A stretch of 64,000 bases of DNA from Pseudodesulfovibrio hydrargyri (GTDB lineage: Bacteria; Desulfobacterota; Desulfovibrionia; Desulfovibrionales; Desulfovibrionaceae), in NCBI RefSeq assembly GCF_001874525.1, contig NZ_LKAQ01000001.1, positions 744,001 to 808,000 of the forward strand, given 5' to 3'. The stretch's first letter is position 1. Every line of letters starts with the position of its first letter. The notes below the pieces were generated by a model. That model was given only the letters and a program-made list of their open reading frames with translations. It had not been told where the DNA came from and did no database searches. Positions 18,157-26,912 of the stretch are shown in pieces. Position numbers and translations under genes: made by a program.

Positions 18157-19511
18157 CCCAGCATGTACCTCACGGTGTAGCCGAAGGACGGGTAGGACCA
18201 CGGCTGGCCCAGGAGGTCCTCGCGGGTCAGGCCGTGGCGGATGGCCATGCCGAAGATGTTGACCACCTCCTCGGCGTGGGCGCCCAGGTAGTGCGCCCCG
18301 AGGATGCGCCCCGAGCCCCGCTCCACCAGGATGCGGTAGCCCGCGTGGGCCATGCCCAGCCGGTTGTGCTCGGACCACTTGGCCGCGTCGCCCTCATAGA
18401 TCTTGAAATCGTAGCCCTGCTCGCTGGCCTGCTCCACCAGCAATCCGGCGCAGGCCAGGACCGGGTGGGTGAAGACCGCGCCCGCCGTGCCCGAGAGGTC
18501 GGACCGGGCCGAATCCGGCTCGAGGATGTTGCGGACCACGGTGTCGGCCTGCAGGGCGGCCACCGGGGTCAGTGGGTGGCCCGGTTCCACGCAGTCGCCC
18601 GCGGCGAAAACGTTGGGATTGGACACGCTGCGCATGCGCACGTCCACGTCGATGCCGCTCGGTCCGCGCTGAACGCCCGCCTTGTCCAGGTCCAGGCCGT
18701 CCAGGTCGGGCACCCGGCCAGCGCCGCTCACGGCGGCGGCCGCCACGAACTCCATCTCCACGTCGTCCGGTCCGGCCACGATCACGCGCACGCCGTCCTC
18801 GAACGGCTCCACCGCCTTGACCGGATGGTCGGTGTGCACGGCCACGCCCTGATCCTGCATGGCCTGGACCAGCCTGCGGCCCAGGCTCTCGTCAAACCCC
18901 TTGAGCACGCGGCGGCTGCGGTGCAGGATGGTCGCCCTGGCCCCGGCGGCGGCCGCGATGCCGGCGAACTCGAAGGAGACGAATCCCCCGCCGATGAAGA
19001 GCATGGACTCGGGCAGTTCCTCCATATCCAGAAACCCGTCGCTGGTCATGAGCAGTTCCTCGCCCGGGATATCGAGCTTGCGCGGCACGGCCCCGGTGGC
19101 CACGACGATATGCTTGGCTGTCAGCGGGCCGATCTCCCCCACCTCCACCGTGTCCGGGCCGGTGAACCGGGCCTCGCCGTGGAAGGTGGTAACGCCCCGG
19201 CCGTGGAAGGAGTCGAAGACACGGTCCGAGATGGGATCGATGACCGAATGCTTGAAACGCATGAGCGAGGCCCAGTCCACGCGCAGGTTCCCGGCCACGC
19301 CGTGGGCGGCCATGTCGCGCACCCGGAGAATCTCGTGGGTCATGTCGGCCAGGGTCTTCTTGGGCTCGCACCCGCGCAGGGGGCACACCCCGCCCCAGCC
19401 GTTTTTCTCCACCACGGCCACGTCCAGCCCGGCCTCGCCCAGCCTGCGGGCGACGATGCCGCCCGCGGGGCCGGAACCGATCACGATCACATCATAAGTC
19501 TGTCGGGTCAC
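18153..19511 (-). CDS. Pyridine nucleotide-disulfide oxidoreductase (dihydrolipoamide dehydrogenase family), atypical C-terminus
   Basis: FAD/NAD(P)H flavoprotein of 452 residues. FAD motif VIGSGPAGGIVARRL; redox-active disulfide in GGVCPLRGCEPKK (Cys-x4-Cys as in lipoamide dehydrogenase and mercuric reductase); NAD motif FIGGGFVSFEFA; second FAD motif VFAAGDCVE. The dimer-interface segment that normally ends in the catalytic HPT..E pair instead reads SYPSFGYTVRYML, so the usual proton-donating His is missing. It may therefore act on a different substrate. Coupled to the DUF1566 gene downstream. Confidence 0.88.
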   Translation of the reverse strand: MTRQTYDVIVIGSGPAGGIVARRLGEAGLDVAVVEKNGWGGVCPLRGCEPKKTLADMTHEILRVRDMAAHGVAGNLRVDWASLMRFKHSVIDPISDRVFDSFHGRGVTTFHGEARFTGPDTVEVGEIGPLTAKHIVVATGAVPRKLDIPGEELLMTSDGFLDMEELPESMLFIGGGFVSFEFAGIAAAAGARATILHRSRRVLKGFDESLGRRLVQAMQDQGVAVHTDHPVKAVEPFEDGVRVIVAGPDDVEMEFVAAAAVSGAGRVPDLDGLDLDKAGVQRGPSGIDVDVRMRSVSNPNVFAAGDCVEPGHPLTPVAALQADTVVRNILEPDSARSDLSGTAGAVFTHPVLACAGLLVEQASEQGYDFKIYEGDAAKWSEHNRLGMAHAGYRILVERGSGRILGAHYLGAHAEEVVNIFGMAIRHGLTREDLLGQPWSYPSFGYTVRYMLG

Positions 19512-19599
19512 TGGTCTGCTCCAGGTATGGTTCCAGGTTGACGGCCCGCCCTCGGCGAACCGGTTCGGTCCATCCTCGCATATTCACGCGGAATGTAAA

Positions 19600-19633
19600 G
19601 GGCGGGACGCCCCCGAAAGGAAACGTCCCGCCC
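19600..19633 (-). terminator. Hairpin terminator after the SET-domain gene
   Basis: Stem GGGCGGGACG / CGTCCCGCCC, 14-base loop, then TTTACATTC on the minus strand. It separates the ATP-grasp/SET pair from the oxidoreductase/DUF1566 pair. Confidence 0.5.
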
Positions 19634-19662
19634 GCTGCGGTAAATATCGGTCTCGGCCCGGC

Positions 19663-20274
19663 CTATCCGGCGGCCCCGCACACGGGTTCGGCCAGCCACT
19701 TGAGGTTGCGCACCGACGAGTAATCCGCCCGGCCCGCCAGAAAGTCCTCCAGCCGGGTGCGCGGCTCCCCGGCCAGCAGGGGCAGCAGGGGCTGGGCGAC
19801 CCGCGGGATGCGCGTCAGACTCTCGCGGATGCGCGCGTCCCAGTCGTCGCCGTACACGTCGATGTCGTCCAGGCGCAGATGCTCGCGGCAGTGCTCGCAG
19901 CCGCAGCAGATGGCGTAGGGCTCCTGGATGTTGAGCAACCCGTACTCGGTGGTCAGCTCTTCCCCGGCCGCGATGTCGCGCACCGCGATCTCCAGGTTGT
20001 AGTCGGTCATCATGGTCGTCGGGTGACAGTTGTGGTTCATGTACCGGGCGTGGTCCCAACTGAGGACCAGGTTGCCGCACTTGTCGTGGTACATGTAAGT
20101 CTCCATGGCCGCGCGCTGGGGTTCGGGCAGATGGAGGAACGCCTCCGGACTCATGCTCACGTCGAACCGGTCGCGGACCACCACCACGGTCCCCCTGGGG
20201 ATGGGGGCGGTGGCGAACACGCCCACGCCGATGGCCGGGTCCCCGGACAGGACCCGGGTGTTGGGATGGATCAT
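19663..20274 (-). CDS. SET-domain protein methyltransferase-like
   Basis: A 203-residue protein with a SET fold. GVGVFATAPIPRGTVV opens the domain, NHNCHP is the S-adenosylmethionine-pocket Asn-His motif, and EELTTEYGLLN holds the GEELT.DY block with the catalytic Tyr. A post-SET-like CCGCEHC follows. SET enzymes methylate lysines, mainly in eukaryotes but also in some bacteria. The start chosen follows GAGAGGGTG and lies 10 bases after the stop of the GNAT/ATP-grasp gene. The tight pairing suggests both enzymes work on the same protein or peptide; the target is unknown. Confidence 0.85.
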   Translation of the reverse strand: MIHPNTRVLSGDPAIGVGVFATAPIPRGTVVVVRDRFDVSMSPEAFLHLPEPQRAAMETYMYHDKCGNLVLSWDHARYMNHNCHPTTMMTDYNLEIAVRDIAAGEELTTEYGLLNIQEPYAICCGCEHCREHLRLDDIDVYGDDWDARIRESLTRIPRVAQPLLPLLAGEPRTRLEDFLAGRADYSSVRNLKWLAEPVCGAAG

Positions 20275-20284
20275 CTGCACCCTC

Positions 20285-22288
20285 TCAATAGATGTAGCGC
20301 ACCTGGTGCCGCTCGGCCTCGATGCGGTTGTGGATGGAACGCATGATGCGCTCGTACAGTTCGTCGCCCAGGACCAGGTCCTCAATGCCCGCGTCCACGT
20401 TGGGGTTGTCGTTGACCTCGATGACGTAGGCCTTGCCGCCCATGTCCTTGAGGTCCACCCCGTAGAGGCCGTTGCCGATGAGCGACGAGGCCTGGATGGC
20501 CGCCTTGAGGATGTGGGGCGGGACCTCGTCCACGGGTATGGTCTCGGACCGCCCGCTGAAGCCGTCGCCGTCCTGGTCCTCGCTCTCCTGCCAGTTGTAG
20601 ATCTGCCAGTGGTTGTTGGCCATGTAGTACTTGCAGGCGAACAGCGGCTTGTTGTCGAGCAGCCCCACCCGCCAGTCGAAGTCCGAGACCAGGAACTCCT
20701 GGGCGATGACCAGGTCCGTGTGCTTGAACATGTCGACCAGCTTGTCGCCCAGCTCCTCCACCGAGGAAACCCGGAACACGCCCAGGGAAAAGGAACTCTC
20801 GGGCAGCTTCAGGACCAGGGGCAGGGGCAGGCTGTTCAGGAACTTCGGGGTGCACTCCTTGCGCGTCAGGTGCCAGCCGCGCGGCTGGTTGGCCCCGGCA
20901 TGGGCCAGCCGCTCCTGGAGATAGACCTTGTTGGAGCACAGCATGATGGACCACGGGTCGTCCACGACCACCAGCCCCTCGGTGTAGGCGTGCCGGGACA
21001 TGGCGTAGGTGTGGTTGTCCATGGCCGTGGTCTCGCGGATGAACAGGGCGTCGAACTCGCAGATGCGCCGGTGGTCCGCCTTGGTGATGAACTCCACGAA
21101 GAAGCCGACCTTTTCTGCGGCCTTGCGGAACTTTTCCAGGGCCATGGGGCTGGACGGCGGCGTGGGTTCCGTCGCGTCGGCCAGGATGGCCAGGTCGTAC
21201 TGGTAGCTCTTCAGCCGGGGCCGGTTGTAGCGCTTCTTCAGGCAGAAGGCCTCGAGCGACGTGCGCAGCAGTTCGGGCCACTGCCGGGCCACCTGCCTGA
21301 GGTGCAGGAGCTTGACCTTGCGGAACTTCCAGCCGTCGTCGAGCCGCTCCATGACGATAGTGAAGAACGGGATGGCGAACAGGGAAAAGAGCTTGCGGGC
21401 CAGCTCGGCCCGACACGGGTCCGGGGTGCGCCCGAGGATGATGGTCAGCTCCAGGAGTGCGCCCTTTTCCGGCAGCGGCCTGGGGTGGATGGCGTCCTTG
21501 ATCTCGTCGAGCAGGGACTGGGCCACCAGGGGCGTGGTCACGTCCTTCACGGTCATGACCGACGGGGTCACGCGGTGGTTGCGGGCCGAGGCCAGCAGGG
21601 AGACGTAGTAGCCCATGGAGTGGGTCTTGTACGAGGTGCACAGGTTCAGGACGTGGAACCGGTTGGACCCGGCGTAGTTGGTGTCCGCCAGATAATCGGT
21701 GGCCGAGCAGAACTGCACGCCCGGGCAGCAGTCCCGGACCCGGCCCGGCTCGTCCACCACGATGACCACGCTCTCGGGCGAGCCGTCGCGGCTCAGCTGG
21801 GACAGGACCATGCGCACGGCGGGCTCGGCCGGGCCGTAGTAGTCGGGCAGGGAGCGCACCGGCTCGAAGCCGAACTTGCGGTACCAGTTGACCAGCTTGG
21901 GGTTGTTCATGTCCGCTTCCAGGGTGACGCGCTCGTACCCGTGGCTGGCGGCGAACTCCACGATGTGCCGGACCAGGGCCTCGCCCAGGCCGAGCATGCG
22001 GTGCTCCTTGAGGATGGCCAGGGAGTAGACGCGCAGGGACCGCTTGTACTGGAAGACCACGGCGCATCCGGCCGGAACCGGCTTCTTGCGCCGGGCCCTG
22101 CCCTCGATGACCAGGGCCAGCTGGGACGGGCTGGTGATGCTGTGGCGCAGGCTGGCCTTTGAGGCGCGCCGGTTCTCGCTGAAGCCGGTCCGCTCGCAGG
22201 CCTCGAATAGAGGCAGGTCGTCCAGGGTCGCCGGGCGGACCGAGGAGGAGGGAAAGGAGACGGCTGGCGTCTCGCACGCAAGGCTCAT
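20285..22288 (-). CDS. GNAT acetyltransferase fused to RimK-like ATP-grasp ligase
   Basis: A 667-residue fusion. Residues 15-165 are a GNAT domain (MLGLGEALVRHIVEFA resembles the acetyl-CoA loop; FGFEPVRSL is the terminal strand). Residues 170-370 match the RimK-like ATP-grasp N-terminal (RLAN) region (LCTSYKTHSMGYYVSLLASAR). Residues 400-650 form an ATP-grasp domain with LPLVLKLPESSFSLGVF and the metal site VIEVNDNPN. ATP-grasp enzymes of this group make amide/peptide bonds onto proteins or small peptides. First gene of a pair with the SET gene. Product unknown; the domain reading is firm, the role inferred. Confidence 0.85.
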   Translation of the reverse strand: MSLACETPAVSFPSSSVRPATLDDLPLFEACERTGFSENRRASKASLRHSITSPSQLALVIEGRARRKKPVPAGCAVVFQYKRSLRVYSLAILKEHRMLGLGEALVRHIVEFAASHGYERVTLEADMNNPKLVNWYRKFGFEPVRSLPDYYGPAEPAVRMVLSQLSRDGSPESVVIVVDEPGRVRDCCPGVQFCSATDYLADTNYAGSNRFHVLNLCTSYKTHSMGYYVSLLASARNHRVTPSVMTVKDVTTPLVAQSLLDEIKDAIHPRPLPEKGALLELTIILGRTPDPCRAELARKLFSLFAIPFFTIVMERLDDGWKFRKVKLLHLRQVARQWPELLRTSLEAFCLKKRYNRPRLKSYQYDLAILADATEPTPPSSPMALEKFRKAAEKVGFFVEFITKADHRRICEFDALFIRETTAMDNHTYAMSRHAYTEGLVVVDDPWSIMLCSNKVYLQERLAHAGANQPRGWHLTRKECTPKFLNSLPLPLVLKLPESSFSLGVFRVSSVEELGDKLVDMFKHTDLVIAQEFLVSDFDWRVGLLDNKPLFACKYYMANNHWQIYNWQESEDQDGDGFSGRSETIPVDEVPPHILKAAIQASSLIGNGLYGVDLKDMGGKAYVIEVNDNPNVDAGIEDLVLGDELYERIMRSIHNRIEAERHQVRYIY

Positions 22289-22415
22289 GAAGCCTCCCGA
22301 AGTTGCAGGCCACCCGGGCCGCGATCATGCGCCCGAGAATGGCACTCCCATATACCCGGTTTTCGGGGAGGTAAACAGAAAACGCGTGGGTGCGGCGCAC
22401 CTTTTTCGCAACGGC

Positions 22416-23237
22416 CTATCCCCTGCCGGTCCCGGCCCGGCCGGAGCGCAGGGAGGCCAGGAACGCACCGGGCGTGAACCGGTCCGGCCTGAGCTTGAAA
22501 CAGGCGCTGAGCCGGGCCACCTGGCACGGGAGCAGGCCGCAGGATGCGAGCAGGTCGTCGCGGGTGAACAGTTCGGTAACCGGGCCGTCGAAACGCAACC
22601 GTCCGGACTCCAGGCTGACCGCCCGCTCGCAGTTCTCGGCCACGAAATCCATATCGTGGCTGATAAGTAGCACCGCCCTGCCCTGCCCGCTGAGTCCGTC
22701 CAGGGCCGAGGCCAGCAGCCCGGCCTCGAAGGCGTCCAGCCCTGCCGTGGGCTCGTCCAGGACCAGCAGGGGCGTGTCCATGGCCGCCACCGAGGCCAGC
22801 GCCAGCCGCTTGCGCTCGGACAGCCCCAGGTCGTAGGGGTTGGCCTCCTCCCGTCCGTCCAGGCCGAACAGGGCCAGGGACTCGGCCACGAGTTTGGCTG
22901 TGCGCGCGGGCGAAAAACCGAGGTTGCGCGGGCCGAAGGCGACCTCGTCGGCCACCCGCCCCTTGCATATCTGATCGTCCGGGTTCTGGAAGAGCAGGGC
23001 CGCCTTGCCCGCCAACTCGGCCACGGACAGGTCCGCCGCGGGCTCGCCGTCAAACAGCACCTCGCCCGAGGACGGACGCAGCAGCCCGTTCAGGTGGCGG
23101 GCCAGGGTGGACTTGCCCGAGCCGTTGCGCCCCACCAGGGCGATGCGCTCCCCGGCTTCGATGGACAGGGACACGTCGCGTAGGGCCTCGGTTCCGTCGG
23201 GATAGGCGAAGGTCACGCCGCGCAGTTCGGTCGGCAT
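22416..23237 (-). CDS. ECF transporter ATP-binding protein (EcfA), degenerate signature
   Basis: Cytoplasmic ABC ATPase of an energy-coupling-factor vitamin or metal importer, 273 residues. Walker A GRNGSGKST, Q-loop LFQNPDDQI, Walker B LLVLDEPTAGLD and H-loop ISHD are intact. The ABC signature reads LGLSERKR instead of LSGGQ, which would weaken one of the two ATP sites. Its start codon overlaps the stop of the other ATPase gene by one base (TGATG). Last gene of the six-gene operon. The C-terminal 40 residues are Arg/Gly-rich. Confidence 0.93.
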   Translation of the reverse strand: MPTELRGVTFAYPDGTEALRDVSLSIEAGERIALVGRNGSGKSTLARHLNGLLRPSSGEVLFDGEPAADLSVAELAGKAALLFQNPDDQICKGRVADEVAFGPRNLGFSPARTAKLVAESLALFGLDGREEANPYDLGLSERKRLALASVAAMDTPLLVLDEPTAGLDAFEAGLLASALDGLSGQGRAVLLISHDMDFVAENCERAVSLESGRLRFDGPVTELFTRDDLLASCGLLPCQVARLSACFKLRPDRFTPGAFLASLRSGRAGTGRG

Positions 23238-24091
23238 CAGCGCTCCCCCCCGGCCTCAAGCCCGGTCACGGCCTGTTCCAGGGTGACGGCCAGGGCGCGG
23301 CCCTTATCCCACATCCGGAGCTCCCGGGCCAGCCGGGCCACCTCGGTGTAGCGGTTGCCGGGCAGGCCTGTGCGGGACAATTCGGGCGAGGCCAGGACCT
23401 CCGCGGGCGGGCCGTCCAGGGCCACGCGCCCGTGATCCAGGACCACGACCCGGTCCGCGAACCGGGCGATCCACTCCAGGCGGTGCTCGGCCAGGATCAC
23501 GGTACGCCCCTCGCGGCACAGCCCGTCCAGGGTCTCGAAGACCCGGACCGCGCCGCTCGGGTCGAGAAAGGTGGTCGACTCGTCCAGGACCAGGACGTCG
23601 GGATCGCTGACCAGAACCGAGGCCAGGGCGACCTTCTGCTGCTGGCCGCCTGACAGGTGCGCGGGCGACCGGGTGCCCAGATCCCCTATCCCGGCCAGCC
23701 GCAGGGCACGCTCCACGCGCTCGGCCATGAGGTCGCGTTCCACGCCCCGGTTCTCCAGGCCGAAGGCGACCTCCTCGAACACGGTGAAGCGCGCCCCCGA
23801 AAACTGGCTGGCCGGATTCTGCATGACCAGCCCCACGCGCAGGCCCAGGTCGGCCACGTCCGACTCGCGCGTGTCCAGGCCGTCCACCAGCACCCGCCCG
23901 GCCATGTCCCCGCCGTAGAGGTGCGGAATGACCCCGGCCAGGGCGTAGCACAGGGAGGTCTTGCCCGCGTTGTTGCGGCCGACGATGGCCGTGAACGTCC
24001 CCTCCTCGATGTCGAGGGTGATGCCGTCCAGCGCGGGCTTCTTGGCCGCCGGGTAGGTGTAGGTCAGATTGTCGAGTGAAATGTGCGCCAT
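23237..24091 (-). CDS. ECF transporter ATP-binding protein (EcfA')
   Basis: Second ATPase of the ECF module, 284 residues. Walker A GRNNAGKTS, Q-loop VMQNPASQF, a canonical LSGGQQQ signature, Walker B VLVLDESTTFLD and switch His in AEHRLEW. The DEST in place of DEPT is a mild variant. It presumably forms a heterodimer with the downstream ATPase, supplying the intact signature for one site. It starts 3 bases after the alpha/beta hydrolase gene. Confidence 0.93.
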   Translation of the reverse strand: MAHISLDNLTYTYPAAKKPALDGITLDIEEGTFTAIVGRNNAGKTSLCYALAGVIPHLYGGDMAGRVLVDGLDTRESDVADLGLRVGLVMQNPASQFSGARFTVFEEVAFGLENRGVERDLMAERVERALRLAGIGDLGTRSPAHLSGGQQQKVALASVLVSDPDVLVLDESTTFLDPSGAVRVFETLDGLCREGRTVILAEHRLEWIARFADRVVVLDHGRVALDGPPAEVLASPELSRTGLPGNRYTEVARLARELRMWDKGRALAVTLEQAVTGLEAGGER

Positions 24092-24094
24092 GGC

Positions 24095-24919
24095 TCAATG
24101 ATGGAAAAAGGTCTTGATCTCGCGCACCAGGGCGTCCGGCTGTTCCTCGATAACCAGGTGTCCGGTTCCGGGCAGCTCCACCAGGGTCGAGCCGGGGATC
24201 ATCCGATTGAGCAGGCGGCCCTTTTCAGGCGGAATCCAGGTATCCTCCCTGCCCCACAGGATGAGCACGGGCCGTTGTATGGACGGATACAAGTCCTGGA
24301 CCTCGTCCGTGTACCGGCTGTCGGCCTGGGCCATCTGCCGGTAGAAGGCAGCCCTGCCCCGCGCGCCCGCCCACGGAGCGACGATGCAGGCCAGGGTCTC
24401 TTCGGGCAGGGGGGAAAAGGCGGCGGACCCCACGTAGGCCCTGACCACCGCCTCATGGATGTAGTCGGGCAGCCCGGCAAAGGCCGCCTCGTGCTCCCGG
24501 ACATGGCGGAAGAACGGCGAGCCCCAGGGTGACACGGCCACCGGATCGATGAGCGCGATCTTCCTGAAATCCGTCTTGTCCAGCAGGTGGGCGCGCAGGA
24601 CGGTGGTGCCGCCGAAGTCGTGCCCGACGACGAACGGATTCTCCAGCCCCCAGAACCCGATCAGTGCGGTCAGGAGCCGGTTCTGCACGCCCAGGGAGAC
24701 GTCGTTGTCCGACTTGTCCGACTGGCCGTAGCCGAGCAGGTCGAACAGGTGGACCCGAAAGGAATCGGCCAGGCCCCGGGCCAGGTGGCGCAGGTTGAAC
24801 GAGGACCAGGGCGTACCGTGGACCAGGACCAGGGGCTCCCCCCGCCCCATCACGTCGCAGGCCACCTCCCGTCCCTGGAAGGTGAAGGTCTGTCGCAGGT
24901 TCCAATCGGTGTCGGACAT
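24095..24919 (-). CDS. Alpha/beta hydrolase with Asp nucleophile, inside the ECF operon
   Basis: A 274-residue cytoplasmic alpha/beta hydrolase. Oxyanion motif VHGTPWS; nucleophile elbow GHDFGG, which places Asp where esterases have Ser, as in epoxide hydrolases and haloalkane/fluoroacetate dehalogenases; catalytic acid region LWGREDTWIP; and catalytic His in GTGHLVIEEQP. Embedded between the EcfT and ATPase genes (59 and 3 bases), it probably processes the imported compound or a related metabolite. Substrate unknown. Confidence 0.88.
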   Translation of the reverse strand: MSDTDWNLRQTFTFQGREVACDVMGRGEPLVLVHGTPWSSFNLRHLARGLADSFRVHLFDLLGYGQSDKSDNDVSLGVQNRLLTALIGFWGLENPFVVGHDFGGTTVLRAHLLDKTDFRKIALIDPVAVSPWGSPFFRHVREHEAAFAGLPDYIHEAVVRAYVGSAAFSPLPEETLACIVAPWAGARGRAAFYRQMAQADSRYTDEVQDLYPSIQRPVLILWGREDTWIPPEKGRLLNRMIPGSTLVELPGTGHLVIEEQPDALVREIKTFFHH

Positions 24920-24978
24920 GGGTTCCTTTTCGTGCTTCGCCCGGCGGGCGGGCCTGGTGAAGACCGTTTCCGGTCAGC

Positions 24979-25803
24979 CTATGCGCCGAGCCCCGTTTTT
25001 ACAACAATCCAGTACACGGCCACGCCCAGGCAGACGGCCAGCATGGCCCGGCGGGCCCACCGCTGGGCCGGAGAATCGGCCACCTCCCGCCAGGCCGTCC
25101 GGGGAGAGCGCGAGTTGAAACCGCGCACCTCGAGGGCCACGGCGCGCTGTTCGATGTCCATGATCGCGCCGAGCAGGAACGGCTTGACCAGGGGGACGAG
25201 CCCCTTCGCGCGTTTGAATATGTTGCCCTCGGAATCCAGGCCGCGCGCCCGCTGGGCCGCCTGGACCGTGGCCGCGCGCGCCCGCATGGCCGGGAGCATG
25301 AGCAGCGGGCTGCCCACCAGGAAGGCCAGCTTGGGCGCCCCCCCGGCCCGGGTCACGGCCGTGACCATGTCCGCCGGATGGGTGCACAGGACAAAGAGCA
25401 GGGAAGCGGACAGAAGCACGGCCACCTGGAGCAGGACGGTCATGGCAAAGACGAGCCCCTCACGGTGGACGGTGATCCCCTGCCAGGCCCAGACCACCGT
25501 GCGATTGCCAGGATAGAGCAGCCCATGGATGGGAAGCATGAAAAGCGCGAGCGGGAACATGATCCGCCAGACGAGCCCCCACGCCCTGGGCGCGGCCCCG
25601 GCCGAGAGCAGCAGGCAGCCGTCCAGGGCCAGGAGCGCGGCGCAGACCAGCCAGCGGGCCTCGGGCGCGGACGAGGGCACGGGCGCGCCGTAGGCCAGGG
25701 CCCCGGCCAGCAGGACCCAGGCCAGCTTGGTCAGCGGGTTGAGCGCGTGGACGAAGGAACGGCCCTCGACAAAGAGGGTCATGCCCGGGGAGGTGCCCTT
25801 CAT
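24979..25803 (-). CDS. ECF transporter transmembrane component (EcfT)
   Basis: Scaffold membrane protein of the ECF importer, 274 residues with about six helices. It opens with LNPLTKLAWVLLAG, the standard first-helix motif. The two coupling helices that contact the ATPases carry the Ala-Arg-Gly-type signatures QRARGLD (about 205-211) and LEVRGFN (about 243-249). It lies 16 bases after the S-component gene. Confidence 0.92.
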   Translation of the reverse strand: MKGTSPGMTLFVEGRSFVHALNPLTKLAWVLLAGALAYGAPVPSSAPEARWLVCAALLALDGCLLLSAGAAPRAWGLVWRIMFPLALFMLPIHGLLYPGNRTVVWAWQGITVHREGLVFAMTVLLQVAVLLSASLLFVLCTHPADMVTAVTRAGGAPKLAFLVGSPLLMLPAMRARAATVQAAQRARGLDSEGNIFKRAKGLVPLVKPFLLGAIMDIEQRAVALEVRGFNSRSPRTAWREVADSPAQRWARRAMLAVCLGVAVYWIVVKTGLGA

Positions 25804-25819
25804 GGACGAAGCGGCCCGG

Positions 25820-26413
25820 TCAGGAGACCGACCGCACGCCCGGGAACCGGGCCGTGGTCCGACCGGGCATGGCCTTGACCACGCCCCAGGCGATCAGGGC
25901 CGTGACCACCTTGTCCAGGAGGTTCGAGGTGAAGACCATGACCACCACCGAGCCGAACAGGTCGTTGCCCAGGGCGAGCATGTAGGCGGTGAAGAAATCC
26001 GCGCCCGAGCCGGTGATGCCGCCGAACATGTACAGCCGGATGGGCACGGCCACGATGGAGTTGAACACGGTGATGATCACGCCGCTTACAATGGCCAGCC
26101 ACCAGGTGCGGAACAGGCCGTACCGGGCGCACAGCCCGGCCGCGATGCCGATGACCATGGCCACGGGAGCGAACGCGGCGGCCACGGGCGAGGAGATCAC
26201 GCCCCAGATGAGGTTGGTCAGAAGGCCGGCCAGGCCGCCCGCCCACGGACCGGCCAGCACGCCGACCAGGACCGTGCCGATGGAATCGAGGAAGACCGGC
26301 AGCTTGAGCAGGGAGACGAGCTGCCCCACCACGATGTTCAGGACGATGGCCACGGCGATCAGCACGAAAGTGAACGTGCTGAATTCCTTCTTCAATTGCT
26401 CGGAAATGCTCAT
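25820..26413 (-). CDS. ECF transporter substrate-binding S component
   Basis: A 197-residue membrane protein with about six helices; it should bind the substrate. LDSIGTVLVGVLAGPWAGGL is typical of S components. Which vitamin or metabolite it carries cannot be told: no riboswitch or biosynthetic gene marks the operon. It begins 3 bases after the PPC-domain gene. The substrate may relate to the hydrolase in the same operon. Confidence 0.85.
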   Translation of the reverse strand: MSISEQLKKEFSTFTFVLIAVAIVLNIVVGQLVSLLKLPVFLDSIGTVLVGVLAGPWAGGLAGLLTNLIWGVISSPVAAAFAPVAMVIGIAAGLCARYGLFRTWWLAIVSGVIITVFNSIVAVPIRLYMFGGITGSGADFFTAYMLALGNDLFGSVVVMVFTSNLLDKVVTALIAWGVVKAMPGRTTARFPGVRSVS

Positions 26414-26416
26414 ACC

Positions 26417-26848
26417 CTACTCCTCCTCCGGTTGCATGGTTTCCACGGCCAGCTCCGGGTACCCGGTTTGCGGGTCGAACGGCCGCGAGAAGCGCACGCC
26501 CGGCAGCAGGCCGAGCACGATCTCCGCCGTGGTGTATACCCGGCAGCCCTCCATCAGGTGCCCGCCGCTGGTCCCGCCCTCGCCGTCGGAAACGGCGATG
26601 TGGCAGTGCGCCCCGTCCGGCGAAAGCACGCCGGTCAGCGAAACGATCTCGAAATGTCCCGTGAGGGTGGCCGACTCCGGCCGGTCGGCGTACCGGATGA
26701 CCGCCGTGGTCAGGCTGCCCACGCAGGCGAGGACGCAGCCCGCCCCGGCCCCGCTCTCCGCGAACAGCCGCTCCAGCTCCGCGAGCAGGTCCTGCCCCGG
26801 AGTCAGTCGCGCCGCCACCGCGGTCATGGTTGGCGCGTGTTCCATCAC
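26417..26848 (-). CDS. PPC (DUF296) domain protein
   Basis: A 143-residue single PPC/DUF296 domain: RLTPGQDLLAELERL, VGSLTTAVIRYA, FEIVSLTGVLSPDGAHCHIAVSDGEG, GGHLMEGCRVYTTAEIVL. In bacteria these form trimers with a putative metal or ligand site around the two conserved His; in plants they are fused to AT-hooks. No DNA-binding motif is present here. It is the first gene of the ECF operon, so it may bind the imported ligand or act as its sensor or enzyme. Function unproven. Confidence 0.85.
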   Translation of the reverse strand: MMEHAPTMTAVAARLTPGQDLLAELERLFAESGAGAGCVLACVGSLTTAVIRYADRPESATLTGHFEIVSLTGVLSPDGAHCHIAVSDGEGGTSGGHLMEGCRVYTTAEIVLGLLPGVRFSRPFDPQTGYPELAVETMQPEEE

Positions 26849-26912
26849 TGCCCCCTCGAAACGGTTTCATGGTCCGACCCGGCAAAGCCCGGCGGTACCG
26901 TGTATCCATCAC

